In this document: one piece after another, positions 22,829 through 35,600 of the stretch
Layout of the letters: every line of letters starts with the position of its first letter
How positions within the stretch are numbered: the first letter of the stretch is position 1
Origin: Astrocystis sublimbata
Taxonomy: Eukaryota; Ascomycota; Sordariomycetes; Xylariales; Xylariaceae
Assembly (NCBI GenBank): GCA_022453515.1
Contig: JAJNNY010000015.1
Location: forward strand, 496,001 to 560,000
DNA: 64,000 nucleotides
Direction of reading: 5' to 3'
Position numbers and translations under genes: made by a program
The notes under the pieces: model-generated
Database searches by the model: none
What the model saw: only the letters and a program-made list of their open reading frames with translations
Told to the model about the DNA's origin: nothing

Positions 22829-22988
22829 TATGGTATAAAATAGAAAGTGCAGCAGCCTGGTCACGACACTCTCAATAGAAATAACGCTGTTAACACGGAT
22901 ATTTGGTCGGCTGCAGTCGTTGATATAAGTTCCAGGGCCGTGGCAGCTTTCTTGGATGGCGGTTGGGTACCAACGGTCTAGAAACGTT

Positions 22989-23024
22989 CGAGTAATGTGT
23001 CGAGTAATGTGTCGAGTAATGTAT
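22989..23024. repeat. Three-copy 12-bp tandem repeat
   Basis: The unit cgagtaatgtgt is repeated three times in a row, with one change in the last copy (cgagtaatgtat). It lies upstream of the F-box-like gene. Confidence 0.9.
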
Positions 23025-23156
23025 CTATGATGTTGGAACCTTTTCGAATGATAATAATTATAAGGAAATATTGAATAGAGCGTGGGCAGCAGTGTGAGGG
23101 CAGGCACAGGTTGAAGGGCAGGAGCCAGGCTACTGTAATTACTTAGCGGCTTGAGG

Positions 23157-23904
23157 GGGGGTAGGGGTAACCGCAAATATACGGTAAATTTGCGGCTCAA
23201 TATTTGGAGCGCTCCGTAAAGGTTAGTAGAAAAGTATACGCTCCCGTTTGTAAAACGTTCCAGTTTTCGGAACACTCCAGTTTCGCGGAACGCTCCAAAT
23301 CACGGAGCATTCCAAAATCGCACACCAAATCTCCAGCCCAGCCAGCCCAGCCTATGTACAGGGAGTATCCCTACAGCCCCAAGTCAATCAGATCTACTCT
23401 GCCTACCTAAGTACATATACTGCCTATATATACTACCTATACGTATCATGGTTTTAATCCTTATCAAACGTAACGGGGGGAAACGCTTGCCCTTTCCTTG
23501 CACACAGCTATAGCTACACAATAGAGTCGATTATGTTATACACAGTTGTTTTACCGTTACGACATGGGCGAAAGACGCGCAATACAACAAGCCCAACCTA
23601 CAAAACGCTACATCACATGGCCGGCATCTACCTATACGTATAGTAACCTGTTTATTTGATTCAGAATCTAGTATTTTAGCGGAAGGTTTTCGAGCCGTTG
23701 TAAAAACTATAGAATTAAACGAGTAGAACTATTAGAACCTACGGGAGCCGCTCCTAGATTTAAAGCGTTCCGAGAAACTAAAGCGTTTCGTAGACAGTAG
23801 CGGTTTAAATACGGAACGCTCTATAGTTAAGCCGCTTAATATAATAAGCTATAAAAATACGGCTCGTAAAACGGAGCGGAATAGATACGGCTACTACTAC
23901 CCCC
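23157..23904. mobile_element. Decayed element with long terminal inverted repeats (about 750 bp)
   Basis: Both ends start GGGGGTAG when read inward. The arms are inverted copies. The 41 bp at 23268-23308 align without gaps to the reverse complement of 23750-23790 with 32 identities, and six of the nine differences are transitions. These blocks sit 111 and 114 bp from their respective ends, which confirms symmetry. The right arm (about 23640-23890) is very rich in TpA and poor in CpA/TpG, the pattern left by repeat-induced point mutation. There is no transposase ORF, so it is a non-autonomous (MITE-like) or internally deleted DNA transposon. A target-site duplication is not clear. Confidence 0.6.
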
Positions 23905-24919
23905 ACTAAATCTACTAAGTATACTTCATAGTCAAGAGTCACCGGTAAGATTAGAATCTGCTAGGAAGGTGGCGATGAAGCATTATCAAAGATAGATGGA
24001 TGACGAAGCAAAACCTCTGGGGTTGCATGCCATGATATGATTAGAAAAGTAGATGTATTGTTTTCGTGAGCCTTGATCTAAGATATCAGATATCTGATCT
24101 ATAAAAGCTAGAGATTGCTCTTCGCAATGCTTCATATCATCAGATTACAGTACCTAGGTATACAGAATTCATTCAATAAAGATTTACATCCATAATACTA
24201 TGTACCTGATATACAAAACCAGTACTTCCATATTTTAAGGGTACCTACTTCCATTTGACTTTGGTACTACAGGGCCTAGGAAGTGAATATATCTCGATAT
24301 GCTTTCCACTTTCCAACGCAGCAGGGGCTTACGACTTCGGAAAGACTCGGGAAAGAACAGGTTGGCATACCTAAGTCGAGGTTGAACTTGAATGATTCAT
24401 GATGCGTCATACATAACCTTATGCAAGAGATGGGCTCTGAGGTAGGAGCGTCTAATACAGCAGGAAGGCACTGATGCTTATAAGCAACACATCCATGATC
24501 TATTCTCCCTGTAGGTAGGCACCTACTTGAGCACCTAACTTACATCAGCCACCTAGATAGGTACCTAGATGACCTAGTAGAGCCCCTTATATCCATCCCT
24601 GGTTGTGGGAGGTAGGAACTTAAACGCGTCTCCCCATTCACCCCATCGCCCCATCACCAAAAACAGCATCACCAACCTTACTATCGCCAATCGCAAATAG
24701 TCCATTGCGCCAGTGCCACCCTCAACACCAATACACCCTCGACACACCTCTCGCCCACTTTCGCCCACTCCATTGCATTTCGTCACTTTGCTGGGCCATT
24801 TTAACCATAGCACCAAGAACATAAGCCAAAGTGCAAAGCACGGCGTGTCGCCCGCCCAACGCCTGGGTCTCGCCCGTCGCACCGTCACTCGCATCGATCC
24901 CTCTGCTCGACTACCAACC

Positions 24920-26692
24920 ATGGCTCGCCGTCCTGGTCGCGCTGCCGCGAGGCGCGCTGCTGCTAGAATGGAGAGCACCCCCAAGACCTTCGACGACATA
25001 GAGGACGACACCATGCCCGACGCCGATGCTGACGGCCGCGAGCCTGAGTCCGCTGGTGCCGGTGTACCCAGCCAGGACCAGGAGCAGGAGAATGACGAGA
25101 ACGAGGCGAACGATGACTCGGCCCAAGAGCAGGACGAGAACCCGGGATCCGAAGCCCAGTCGGCCAAGTCGCCCTCGCCCCCACCAGAGCCTGTCATCCG
25201 CCGCCGCCGCCTCGGCCGTCCGCCCAAGAACCGCCCGGCCGACTGGGATTCCCTCCCCATCGAGCACCCCCCGCGCGATCCCAACGAGACCCCACGGCGG
25301 CGCGGCCGTGGCGGCTGGCGAGGCCGTGGCGGCCGCAAGGGCGCCTCGTCCCAGCCCACCCAGCAGGCCATCGACAAGGAAGGCAACGTCATGGATATTG
25401 TCGATGACGAGCTGGCCCTGCCCGAAGACCCCGAAGGCGAGACCAAGGTCAGCAAGATGGGCCACCTGCAAGCCGGTCGCGAGTACCGCTGCCGCACCTT
25501 CACCATCGCCGGCCGCGGCGAGCGCCTGTATATGTTGTCGACCGAACCCGCCCGCTGCGTCGGCTTCCGCGACTCGTACCTGTTCTTCACCAAGCACCGC
25601 CGCCTGTACAAGATCATCGTCGACGACGAGGAGAAGCGCGACATGATCGACCGCGACATCATTCCCCACTCCTACAAGGGCCGTGCCATCGGAGTCGTTA
25701 CCGCCCGGTCCGTCTTCCGCGAGTTCGGCGCTCTCATCGTTGTCGGCGGGAAGAGGATCGTCGACGACTACGAGGTCGCCAAGCTGCGGGCCGAGGGCGT
25801 CGTCGAGGGCGAGGTCGCCGACCCCACCGATCGCTACGTCGCCGGCGAGGAGTACAACCGCAAGAAGTATGTCGCCTGGCACGGCGCCAGCGCCGTCTAT
25901 CACTCCGGACAGCCGTCGCAGCCCGCCGAGCGAGGCAAGATTGACATTAAGAAGAGGCGCGTCAACGTGACAGACATGAACTGGCAGCTCGAGCACGCCC
26001 GCGAAGCCAGGTAAGAATTCACCCACATCCCATTCGTTTCTTTTGGTTTCTTGATTTTATGGCTTTGAGTATTCTCGTAATGTTCATTGCGCGTGGAAGA
26101 TAGAAGAAGAAAACCAGAAAACGAAGGCTAACCCCTGACCAACAATCCCAGTCGATTCAACGCCGAGCTCGCCATGGTCCGTCGCCAGAACACATCAGGC
26201 GTCTACGACGTGCACACCAACTCGATGCAATACCCGGCCATCATGCAGCCCACACGCGCGCGCATCGAGCAACTCCCCGTAGACAACTCCTATTCCTCCT
26301 CTTCCCCCTCTCTCCCCTCCTCTTCTTCTTCATCCGACAACGAGACCCAACCCCAACCCCAAATCTTCGCGCCCCTCGACCCCATCATCCCGCGCAACTT
26401 CACCGTCATCGACACTTACATGGAGACGCCCTCGGCGGGCGTCGCGCCCTCCGTCTACGACGACAGCCGCGAGGTGGTGCCTGCGTTCCTGACCGACTTC
26501 CGCGGCCTGGGCGCCGTGTCCAGCGACATCCTCGACGAGCTGCCGCCCGAGTGCCGCGCCGCCTTCGACAAGGCCCTCGCGCAGGAACGCGCGTGGAAGG
26601 AGCGCTGGGGCACCGAGCGGGAGATGACGAATCGTAGAGAGCCGATTATCGATGCTGCCATAGTACCGTATTCGAGGGTCATGGTTCCGTGA
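24920..26692 (+). CDS. RSC7: RSC7/Npl6-type chromatin remodelling subunit, 543 aa
   Basis: Two exons, 24920-26010 and 26152-26692 (intron 141 bp, GTAAGA...AATCCCAG). The N-terminus is an Arg/Ala-rich start, a long acidic Asp/Glu/Gln region, and AT-hook-like RRRRLGRPPKNRP and RRRGRGGWRGRGG. The core from about residue 175 matches the RSC7/SWP82 family: GREYRCRTFTIAGRGERLYM, CVGFRDSYLFFTKHRRLYK, RDIIPHSYKGRAIGVVTARSVF, FGALIVVGG. A C-terminal block continues across the splice (REASRFNAELAMVRRQNTSGVYDVHTN). It should be a nuclear subunit of the RSC/SWI-SNF nucleosome remodeller. The second exon adds a Ser-rich linker, then ALAQERAWKERWG. The ATG at 24920 was chosen over upstream non-ATG frame because it begins the basic N-terminus. 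Confidence 0.9.
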
Positions 26693-29600
26693 GGTGGGGG
26701 ATAGATGGATAACTGACTAGGTTGTTGGGGTTGTTAGTGGTTGTGGTTAGGCGTTTGTTTGTGCTGGTAGTGCGTTGCGTTGTGTTGAAAATTCATGCTC
26801 AGTGTGGTGTGTGTAGGACTGCGATGGTTAGTTAGTTAGTATCTACCTACCTACCTACTTACATACGTAAGGGACAACCACGAGCGAAGGGATTGATGTA
26901 TGATACCTCGGAAGGGAAAATGGGCCGGAAGTGAAAGAGGCGTTATATGGTTGAGGGCTGGCTTTTCACACCTGGGCAGCTTATGGGATAGATGGTACTG
27001 AGCCTTTTTAACTCGCCTAGATACCTACTAAGTACCTACCTACCTTTTTACTTACTCGTAATGCTGAATAATGCTCTTGCTTGTGTTGACTTTACGCAAG
27101 CAAGCAAGCAAGTATACAAACTTCATGATCTAATATAGCCAACATGGTGATGGTGCAATTCATATAGATTCTTTGGGAGATGCAGATGGGCAAAGGCAGG
27201 ATGGAGCATGATTATTTACATCGGGGCTGCCAACTTACCAATTATCTCTCGATCACATGTAATAAAGGGAATGAATGGATGTAGAAAGGAAGCTAAACTA
27301 TTTAATCTCCAATGCCCAGGTCTCATGGATAATTTTTCGGGATAGCAATATCTGCTTAAAGATGAGAGGGCAGGGCAGCTTCTCATTTAAATTATCATTA
27401 GCTTTATCATTATCTTGCTAAGAAATAGAGATAGAAGAGCTCCCTTTTAAACATGTTTGGTTGGTTGGTATTAAAATCATTGGAGGGAACGATTGTAAGA
27501 ATGAGTGAGTCAGTCAGTGAATGAGTAGGTAGGTGTATTAAAGCGAGTTAAGCGGACGAGGTTGAAGTAGAAGTGAGTCTATGTATCTGTGTGTCATGCT
27601 ATGTGTGGCTTGGGAATTGTGATAATTAAGATCATAAGATTTTGCTGATATTTTGTTCCCTTGCACAATTGATTGATCTATAGCTGTTTCTTTTTCTATA
27701 ACTTGTGTTCATGTTCCCATACTCTTATATGGTACCTAATGATTTAGCCTTAACGCAACCAAGTGTTGTGAGGCAATAATAAATAAGTGAGCACCGAACC
27801 GAGCCGAAGGAGGCATGGCTCGTCTACACATTCAAAAAGGATCTCGTCATCACGATCTAATCCAGTCACCTCGCCTGCTTGATTATGCATATCAAAATAT
27901 CTACATATCTTGTCATATGGATAGGCATAGGATAGGATAGGCAGGCCATGATCACTGTCCGCCCAGCCAGAACAAGCGAAGTGGATTCCCAAGTACCTAC
28001 CTGAACCACACATCAACCCATCCAAGCACATACAAGTATGAAAAGCCAAGCCAAGCTCTCGTGGAAAACCGAGCTCGCTCGCTCGGTCTGTCTGCCTTGT
28101 GCAGGGCAGAGGCAGAGGCGTAGACACAGACACCGATAGGCATAGGCATAGGCAAAGTCGGCTAAGGCATATACACAAATTCATATACGTACATACATAC
28201 AGCCTGCACAGCTTAGGTCACAAGGGAGCAAAAGAGGAGACGAAAAGAAATACGAAAGGGGAAAGAAAGAAAGAGAGGGGCACCGAGGGGCACCGATCTT
28301 CGCGGCCCAGAACCCAGAGCCCCAGTTCGTCTAGGATTCCGGGTTTTGGTTTGCGCTTGGGTATCACTGCATCGCAGACACAGACATTTCAGTGGGAATA
28401 CATACATACATAGACATACATACAGTAGCGTGCCAGTAATTACTTATAGTAGGAAGGTGGGCACGCATAGAAATGGTATGTATATAAAAAATGAAAGGAA
28501 TTTTCAGATATGTGTGTAGGGTTGAATCAAATCCGAGAACTATCTCGGGCCACTAGGTACTTGTGTAGAAAAACTCGTGGGACGACGGAAAACTGCATGA
28601 TCGACATCAACTCGAACTGCCTATCAGATGAGGCAGATGATTTGTGTGGTTTGGATCTGCGATGGTGCCGCCGAGCGGGCAGACGGCGAAGCGGGGGGTA
28701 GAGAACTCATTAGTTAAATCCTTCTGCTTCTTATGATATGGGAATTGAACTAGGCAGGTAGTCGACTGAGTGCTAACCTTAGTCACCAAAACATATAATT
28801 AACCTTCCATATTGACTGACCTAAATGGTTTGAATAGGTGCTGCTGAGATTTCAAACCAAGCTGTACTAGGGTACTAAGTTTCATAACATACATCCACCT
28901 AAGGGCTGTATGTATGTATCTGTGCGATGTTTGGAACAACCACATCCGAAACCGAAGCGGCATTCAGTCAGTCTCCCCTCCTGTCGCTACTCTTGCATCC
29001 AGCAAGTATACGCGGGACGCTCCTGTCCTGTCTGTATTCGGAATTGGTTGGATGACATAATCTTCGCCACGATGGCCAACACATCCGCCGTCTCAGACAA
29101 TCAGGAAATAAACCACCAACCACTATGCTAAAGCGTCAAATAAGTGCATACCTACATACTACAGTACATATGGCTCGTACTACTGTATTGCATCCGTAAG
29201 CGGCGGCGGCGGCGGGATGATGTATGTGGTGCTGGGGCCAGGTACAGGGGCTTGACAGGTCTGGGCGGACAGGGCAGGGCCCCTCGACAGGTACGGGATT
29301 GAGGGGATTGGGAGGGGCGATGGGAAGGGAAATTTGAGGCCGGATTGGCTCGCTTTGGGATTGAGGGGCAAAATATCGCATCAGTGGCGTTTTTTTTATA
29401 TGTATGGGGTGTATGTGTTCTGTCAGACAGACAGACTATGATGTCGGTATCCGACACTCGTTGAGCCGGCGTGGGAAACACCTTGGCGACGACCTATTAC
29501 CTACCCCATGCCGCCGCACTTCCGCATACGTAAGTAGGTACTACCTAGGTATGTATATAGACGAAGGTGCCTTGTGTAAGGTAAGATGTCACCTCGGCCC

Positions 29601-32600
29601 TACCTATGCGAACAGCTACCTAGCTATCTATATGCCTATTTGTAGAATTATTCGAGGCATCAACGTGGAAGAAGACGAGCGCGGGATGTGAGCGTGGGAT
29701 GCTTGCTCTCTGGCCGCCGTCACACTCTGCTGGCTCGGGATGCAGATCCCGGAGCGTCTGCCCGCCGGAGATACCATGGCGCTGATGGAGGCGGGTTGTC
29801 CCAAGATCATATCCATAGTGCTGCTGTGCTATCTATAACAGACCCGAGTTCGATCAAGCAATGCGCGCGGATGTGTCAGTCAGTACCCTATCGATCGTGC
29901 GATGCTTTCGTCATGACAGGTTTGGGGACATGCTGCAGTCGAGTGTTTTAGGCAAGCCAAGCGAGCTGTCGTCGAGTCACTGTATGCGGACCAGATGGCC
30001 CAGTCAAGCCTTGGGGCAAGAGTGGCATTGGTTCATACTAATACTAAGTATGTAGGTAGATAGGTAACGCCAACTGATCGAGGCAGTCATCGACGGTGAG
30101 ATCGATGTCGTAGACGGTACCACCACTCTTGCGCACTGCATTGAGTAACGTAACGGGCTGACGTTCTGGCGTGAACCTCAATTTGCAGCAGAGCAATTGA
30201 CTGGCTCGACCTAAACCTCTTGCTCGACCAAGGGCAATCTTTTCCCGAAGGAAACCCGAATCCCATAATTAGTCGAAAGGATTTCTAGGCAAGCGAGGCA
30301 AGCTGCCTGCTGTGTGCCCAAGGTAGCGACCTAAAATGCTGCTGCTGCTGGCCGGCGCTACTGCAAGCTCTTACAGTAGTAGAGTACGTGAAGTGGCAGC
30401 AGAGTACGGCAAAACAGTAGTACCGCCGCGAAATTTTTTTCCTGTGTCGGGGCAGGGTGGTTTTTTGACACGAGACGTCTTGAGAGGTCTGGACCTCTGC
30501 TATCAGGTACCAGTTTCCTGCCTATACGGGCAATGATCGATCGTTACATGACTGACTGACTACCAGTACTTACTTACCTGACCCGTTGAGGCTCGCAACT
30601 AGACCCTTTCAGCCACCGTCCGATATGTAAAGTCTCCATCCCGGGCGCGTCTTCCCGTAAGGTACCTAGGTAAAGGTACGACGGTACCGGAACAAGTTAC
30701 CCAAGGCAACGACTCCTGCAGCGAGACGTCGACAGGAAAGAGTGGGATGGATTGATCTCTTGAGACGTGGTATGCAGCACCATGGGGGCACATGTGAGCA
30801 TCTGAAATTTCTCCCGTGGTACCTTACTGAGCAGGGGAAGGGAAAGATGGCCTTTCTTGGCCTGAAGACATTCTGTGTTGCCCTTTCCTTCGCTTTTCTA
30901 GAATGATAGATAGAAGAAATGCAAGGAGTCTTGCAGTTGATTGATTGGCTCGTTTGGAAATACCTCTCTCTTCATATCCCGGAAAAAGCTCCATGGAGAA
31001 TGGAGAATGCCATGGTTCCTCCGAAAGCTACGCCGAGAAAGACAATTTCATTACTTTGCCTTGCCTGCTTTACCTAGGTATCTTACCATGTCGACTCAGA
31101 TCTGTAGCAGATAGGGTAGCTACGGCGATAGACCGAGTGACGGAACAAACGCGCATAGCGGATATTCAGACGTTATTTTTTTAGTGCGGCGGGGTTCAGA
31201 ACACCACACCGCAAACGAACACACACACACAAACTATCTACCATCCGTCCAGGAAGCTATGCGCACTTAGCCTCGGATACTGCGCTGCATGTAAATCGAG
31301 GTATGCACAGGGAGGCGAGGGAGATATGCCAGGGTCAGGCACGAGTGATCACACGGACGAACAGGACAGCCTCTCGTTTGGAGCCCAAACGAACGGGCCA
31401 TAGACCTAGGCAGTACGAGTAGGAGGAGCACGGGAAAGACAAAGGCTGGCTCGGCTCGGCTACGGGTCCTCCCTCTACCCACGATCTCGTGGGTAGGTAG
31501 GTATGGGATGGTATGGGCAGGTATGCGAGGGCCGTTGAGGCATCTCGCTTGAGGCGCGTGGGGTGGATCGTGATGCAGGTTGGCGCTTGGAATGATGGGG
31601 AAGGGGCATGGAGGGAGGGAGGGGTCGGTCGTGGTGGGCGTCAAGTCAAGTCAAGTAGGTACATATTTCACTCAAGCGACTTCAGCTAGCAAAGCAGTGG
31701 TTGGTAAGTAGTATCCGCTTTGCCCGACCGGTTGAGTGAAAGTGAGGGGTGAATTCGTCTGTCCACCGTAGCGGTTAAAGACTAATAATAATAATATGTC
31801 CCATCATGACCCTGTCGAGCCTGTCAGTTGCTCGTTAGACCGGCCGCCTCTGCAGAAGCGATGAGCGGCAGCAGCAGTGCAGTCAGAATTCCGATGCGGA
31901 GGGGTTGGTGAGGTAGGTTCAGTTCAAATGAGGGGAATATTGCTAGGAGACCCAGGTTTGCGATGCACTAGGTCTCCATTCTTCGTTCCTATTTGCGTTC
32001 GACCATCTGCATCTGCCCACTCTCTGCTGCGATAGTCTGTTCGCTACTCTCTCACCGCCAGAAGGAAAGCATGTTCATCGATGCGGAGGAGGAGGAGGAG
32101 CTCAGAGAGCCCCGTTCCATTAATAATGGGGACAGTTGACTCCTTGCTGCTGCTGCCATGACGCAGGTAACAGACAGGGGGGGCTATTTGTGCCGAGAAG
32201 ATAGATGGCTCTCAGGATTCGTAGGCAATGGGGTTTTGCTTGCTAATTACCTACCTAAGTACCTAGTCAGACAAGGGTTACTTACCTATTCTCAGTTCCC
32301 GATTCATATCACGCGTCGCAGTCGAAGCGATCGCGTTCGAGTCCTGTGTCCTGTCTAGATTGCTCGTATCCGACAGTGGATATGCTACGTACACTGACTC
32401 TCTCTGGCATCCCTTTTGGGAGAAGATGGACATAGCAATTTGCTGCAAAAGATCATGACAATTTTTCCGCGCTACTGTATGTCCATGAATATTTTTTTTC
32501 GTCCCTTTATGCAAAGTTTGGGCTATGTGCGACGGGGCTGCAAAGACAGGCAGGTGAGCAGGCTAACTCATTCGCCGGGCTGGATCGTGATGGCGTGAGC

Positions 32601-35600
32601 GGCAAGAGACGGGCTACGAATCAAGCCCCACCAGAGGAGGACAGACGAAGACTCAGGCATCGATCGAGTCAATACTTACCACAGCAGTACAGTAGGACCT
32701 TGCAGTAGATCGGTGCATTCTCTGGTACGCGATAGTTCGGAATTTGGTTGAGCTAGCCAGCAGATATTTTGCGCTTCCTCGGTAGATCAGGTACCTCTGC
32801 GCCTGGCGCCGGAGCTAGATATGCGCAAGTCGTGGTGAACCAAGTTGAAGTCGCAAATCTGAGCCTTGGCAACATGTAGAGCGAATACAGCTTCCAAGCT
32901 GGGATATGGCGCTCCAATCTTAGCAGTTGGTGATGCGGCGAGTATTGTAGATAGTTGATATTGGATTTCCGGCTTCACATGCTTGATTTGATAGTCCAAA
33001 TATCGCGCGTTTATGTTGGAAAGTTTGGGAATCGCTACCCTTGCTCATCCATATCTCCTTCACAGTCACTAAACAAATTTCAGCCAGTTTGAGGCTGGTA
33101 ACAAACAGCGTACGCTGTGTACGAGTACGAGTAGCAGTGTGTTACTGTTGTAGGTGTAAATGAGCCAGTGGAGAATAGGCGGACGACATCTCCGAAGCAC
33201 TCCAATTATTTGCTTGCAAATTGCCTGCTTGTTAACAATCACGAGATAATTGGTTCATTGGGAGCCGGTGCTACTACGCAGTCTGATATCAACGTCAGTT
33301 TTGCCCTGTGCAAAGCCTGGTGTTCCGTGGCGAAGGGCTGTCTCATTTAACGAACCAATAACGAACCTCTGGGGAAGAAGATGCTGTGTAAGGGATAGAC
33401 GAAGTACCTTGTCGTCATGTTCGACTCCAGATCCCAGGATCCCAAATGAAGTGTCACTCTGTGGTGCACAGATGTGTACGGAATACGCGTCCACAGTAGG
33501 TATCATCACATTGATGGGAAACGTCTACGTAGGGGTCCTCCGAGACAGGATATTCATAGTAACAGCTGGCTCTAGCGTTCCCAACGCTAGCTGGGCGTTA
33601 GGCCCTCGCTATTTCGATAGTGTCAGAGTGTGGACTCAGACAGGATCGTGAAAATCTGGTTCGAAGCCTCCAGCCGAGCCAGCTAGCAAGGGTTCAAGCG
33701 AATGACATCGCTACCGAGGTAGTGGATGGAAGTGGCTGTTGCGCAATGACTTTGGAGTACCTAAGCTCAATTTCAAAGTTTCTAAATGTGTATAGGTAAT
33801 ATCTGGTAAATGAAGCTACTCCGAGATCGTTATTGAAACATCCGAGGCATCGATCACAGTGGACATTAGGCACACCTACGCTTGGGCCATCTAATAACAT
33901 CAATGTTTCAATCGGCTTTTCAGTCATTCTGGGGTGTTTCCCCCAGTTAATGCTCGGGGCTGTAAGCATGCCGTAATAATGCTAGCACCAAATTCATGTT
34001 GATGGGGGAAATCGATTGGCGATTTGATGTTGCTAATCGGTGACTCAATGGAAGAAAGAGGTGCACATCTTGAGCTTCTAGCCTTTCTCCTACTGGAGCA
34101 CTGGTGCCATGGTACACCTGTGATGCGTGCATGCTTCTGCACTGTTCCTGAGCTTCCGAATGGGTACAACTGATGCTTTTTTCGTGTAGATCCTCTACCT
34201 CCATATGAGAGGGTTGCTTCCCTTTGGTCATCCGGTAGGAACCTAGGTGGTGTAGGCTTGACACGCCAGCTGCACTTAAAGATGCACTACTACTGTGCCT
34301 ACCTATGAACTCATTGCGGCATAGAGGAGCTTTTGCCGATCACGGGAGCTCCTAGACCGATGGAGAGGCAAAACCAATATCTGGAATCATCGAATGACAG
34401 GTGAGCGGATTGGTGGCCGCTGGCCGCCCACACGAGGCGCTGACATCAATCATCCTGCGACGAATAGCTGATGCCTACGCGTCAGAACCAGTTCGAGGCA
34501 AAGCCTTATCCGCATAAGCCCCTTTGTCATCTCTGTAACAACTGACGTGGTCTGGATGATGTAGCTCGGCAATGTATGCGTACACATAACCCAGCAGTTA
34601 GATTACAGCAACGGCCCAAGGTACTAGGAACATTCACCAAATCTTGAATTGATTGCTCCTTGCGTAATCCTCCGTCTCGTCTCATCGCCCGTGATGACCA
34701 TAACAAGCAATGCTTGCCGTAACAGGTAATTATCTCGGTATCGGACCTTGCGGTTAGAGGCGTATCTTAACTGGAGTTTTACACATGGGATTGTTGAACA
34801 GTGCAATGCCGCCTGATTCGAATGTAGTAGGTATGTACTACCATGCAATCATTCCTGTACCACGGATAGTACAGGCAATATAACATAATACAGGACGATT
34901 CTAGAACGAGAAGTTGCAAGACCAGCTGTCAACTGTCACATGCTTCTACCACGGATGATGCGAATCAGCTAAGTCAGTGCGGCACATGCGGCATTGTATT
35001 GGAATGACCATGTCTGGAGTCTGTTTGGGTACTGGCACAGAGCTCTAACAGCTGGCTGGCTGACGGGCTGGCCAGGATCCAAGCCAAAACCAAAACCAGT
35101 GCCAGCCCAGCAACATGGCTTACAGTATCCAAAACCAGCTTGAATCGCATAAGGCTAGGCAACGAGTCACCACCAATATCTAGAACGATCAGCAACTGGC
35201 CTCATAAAAAGAAAATGCGACATAGTCATTTGTGCTGCTGGCTGATTAGCCACCATTGCGCGGCTTTAAACCCATAGCAGGTTTCTAGCACTGGTTCGTT
35301 CGTAGGCATCAACAAATTGCAACTCTAGCCGAACGGACAAAGCAATCCTCAAATCTACACCGTTTTACAATTGCAACCCTACCTAGCTACCACTTGAAGA
35401 TTTGACAGAACAGCAGCAAGACATTTAGTTGAGGTTGATTGAACACATGCTCGCCTTTTCCCCTTAAACTCGCATCGCACGTTGTGGTAGGTGGGGATTT
35501 CCGATTTCCAGTGCGCTAGTCAATATTTCCCATCGTCTCGTAAACCCTGACAGTTTTTCCTTCCAAGATTTTCTATTCTTGTGCATCTCAAGTGTTGCTT

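Larger units (their letters stand above)
22829..24919. other. Intergenic with TIR element, upstream of RSC7
   Basis: The divergent promoter region between the F-box-like gene and RSC7. It contains a 12-bp tandem repeat (22989-23024), the decayed terminal-inverted-repeat element (about 23157-23904), a 14-bp perfect palindrome next to a TATAAAAG box (24085-24107), and a TACCTAGGTA palindrome (24151-24160). No coding gene is supported. Confidence 0.6.

Noticed and set aside
24574..26026. Long minus-strand ORFs opposite RSC7
   Set aside because: They are mirror frames of a GC-rich gene, with Arg/Ser or Gly/Val repeats and no domains.
28738..28800. tRNA-like sequence on the minus strand (contains gttcaattcc)
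   Set aside because: The T-arm arms do not pair and the A box does not fit; no cloverleaf can be drawn.
31267..31644. 125-aa minus-strand ORF in the gene-free region
   Set aside because: Low-complexity Pro/Arg-rich frame with no recognisable feature.
33650..33680. B-box-like ggttcgaagcc
   Set aside because: Flanks do not pair as a T stem and there is no acceptor stem.
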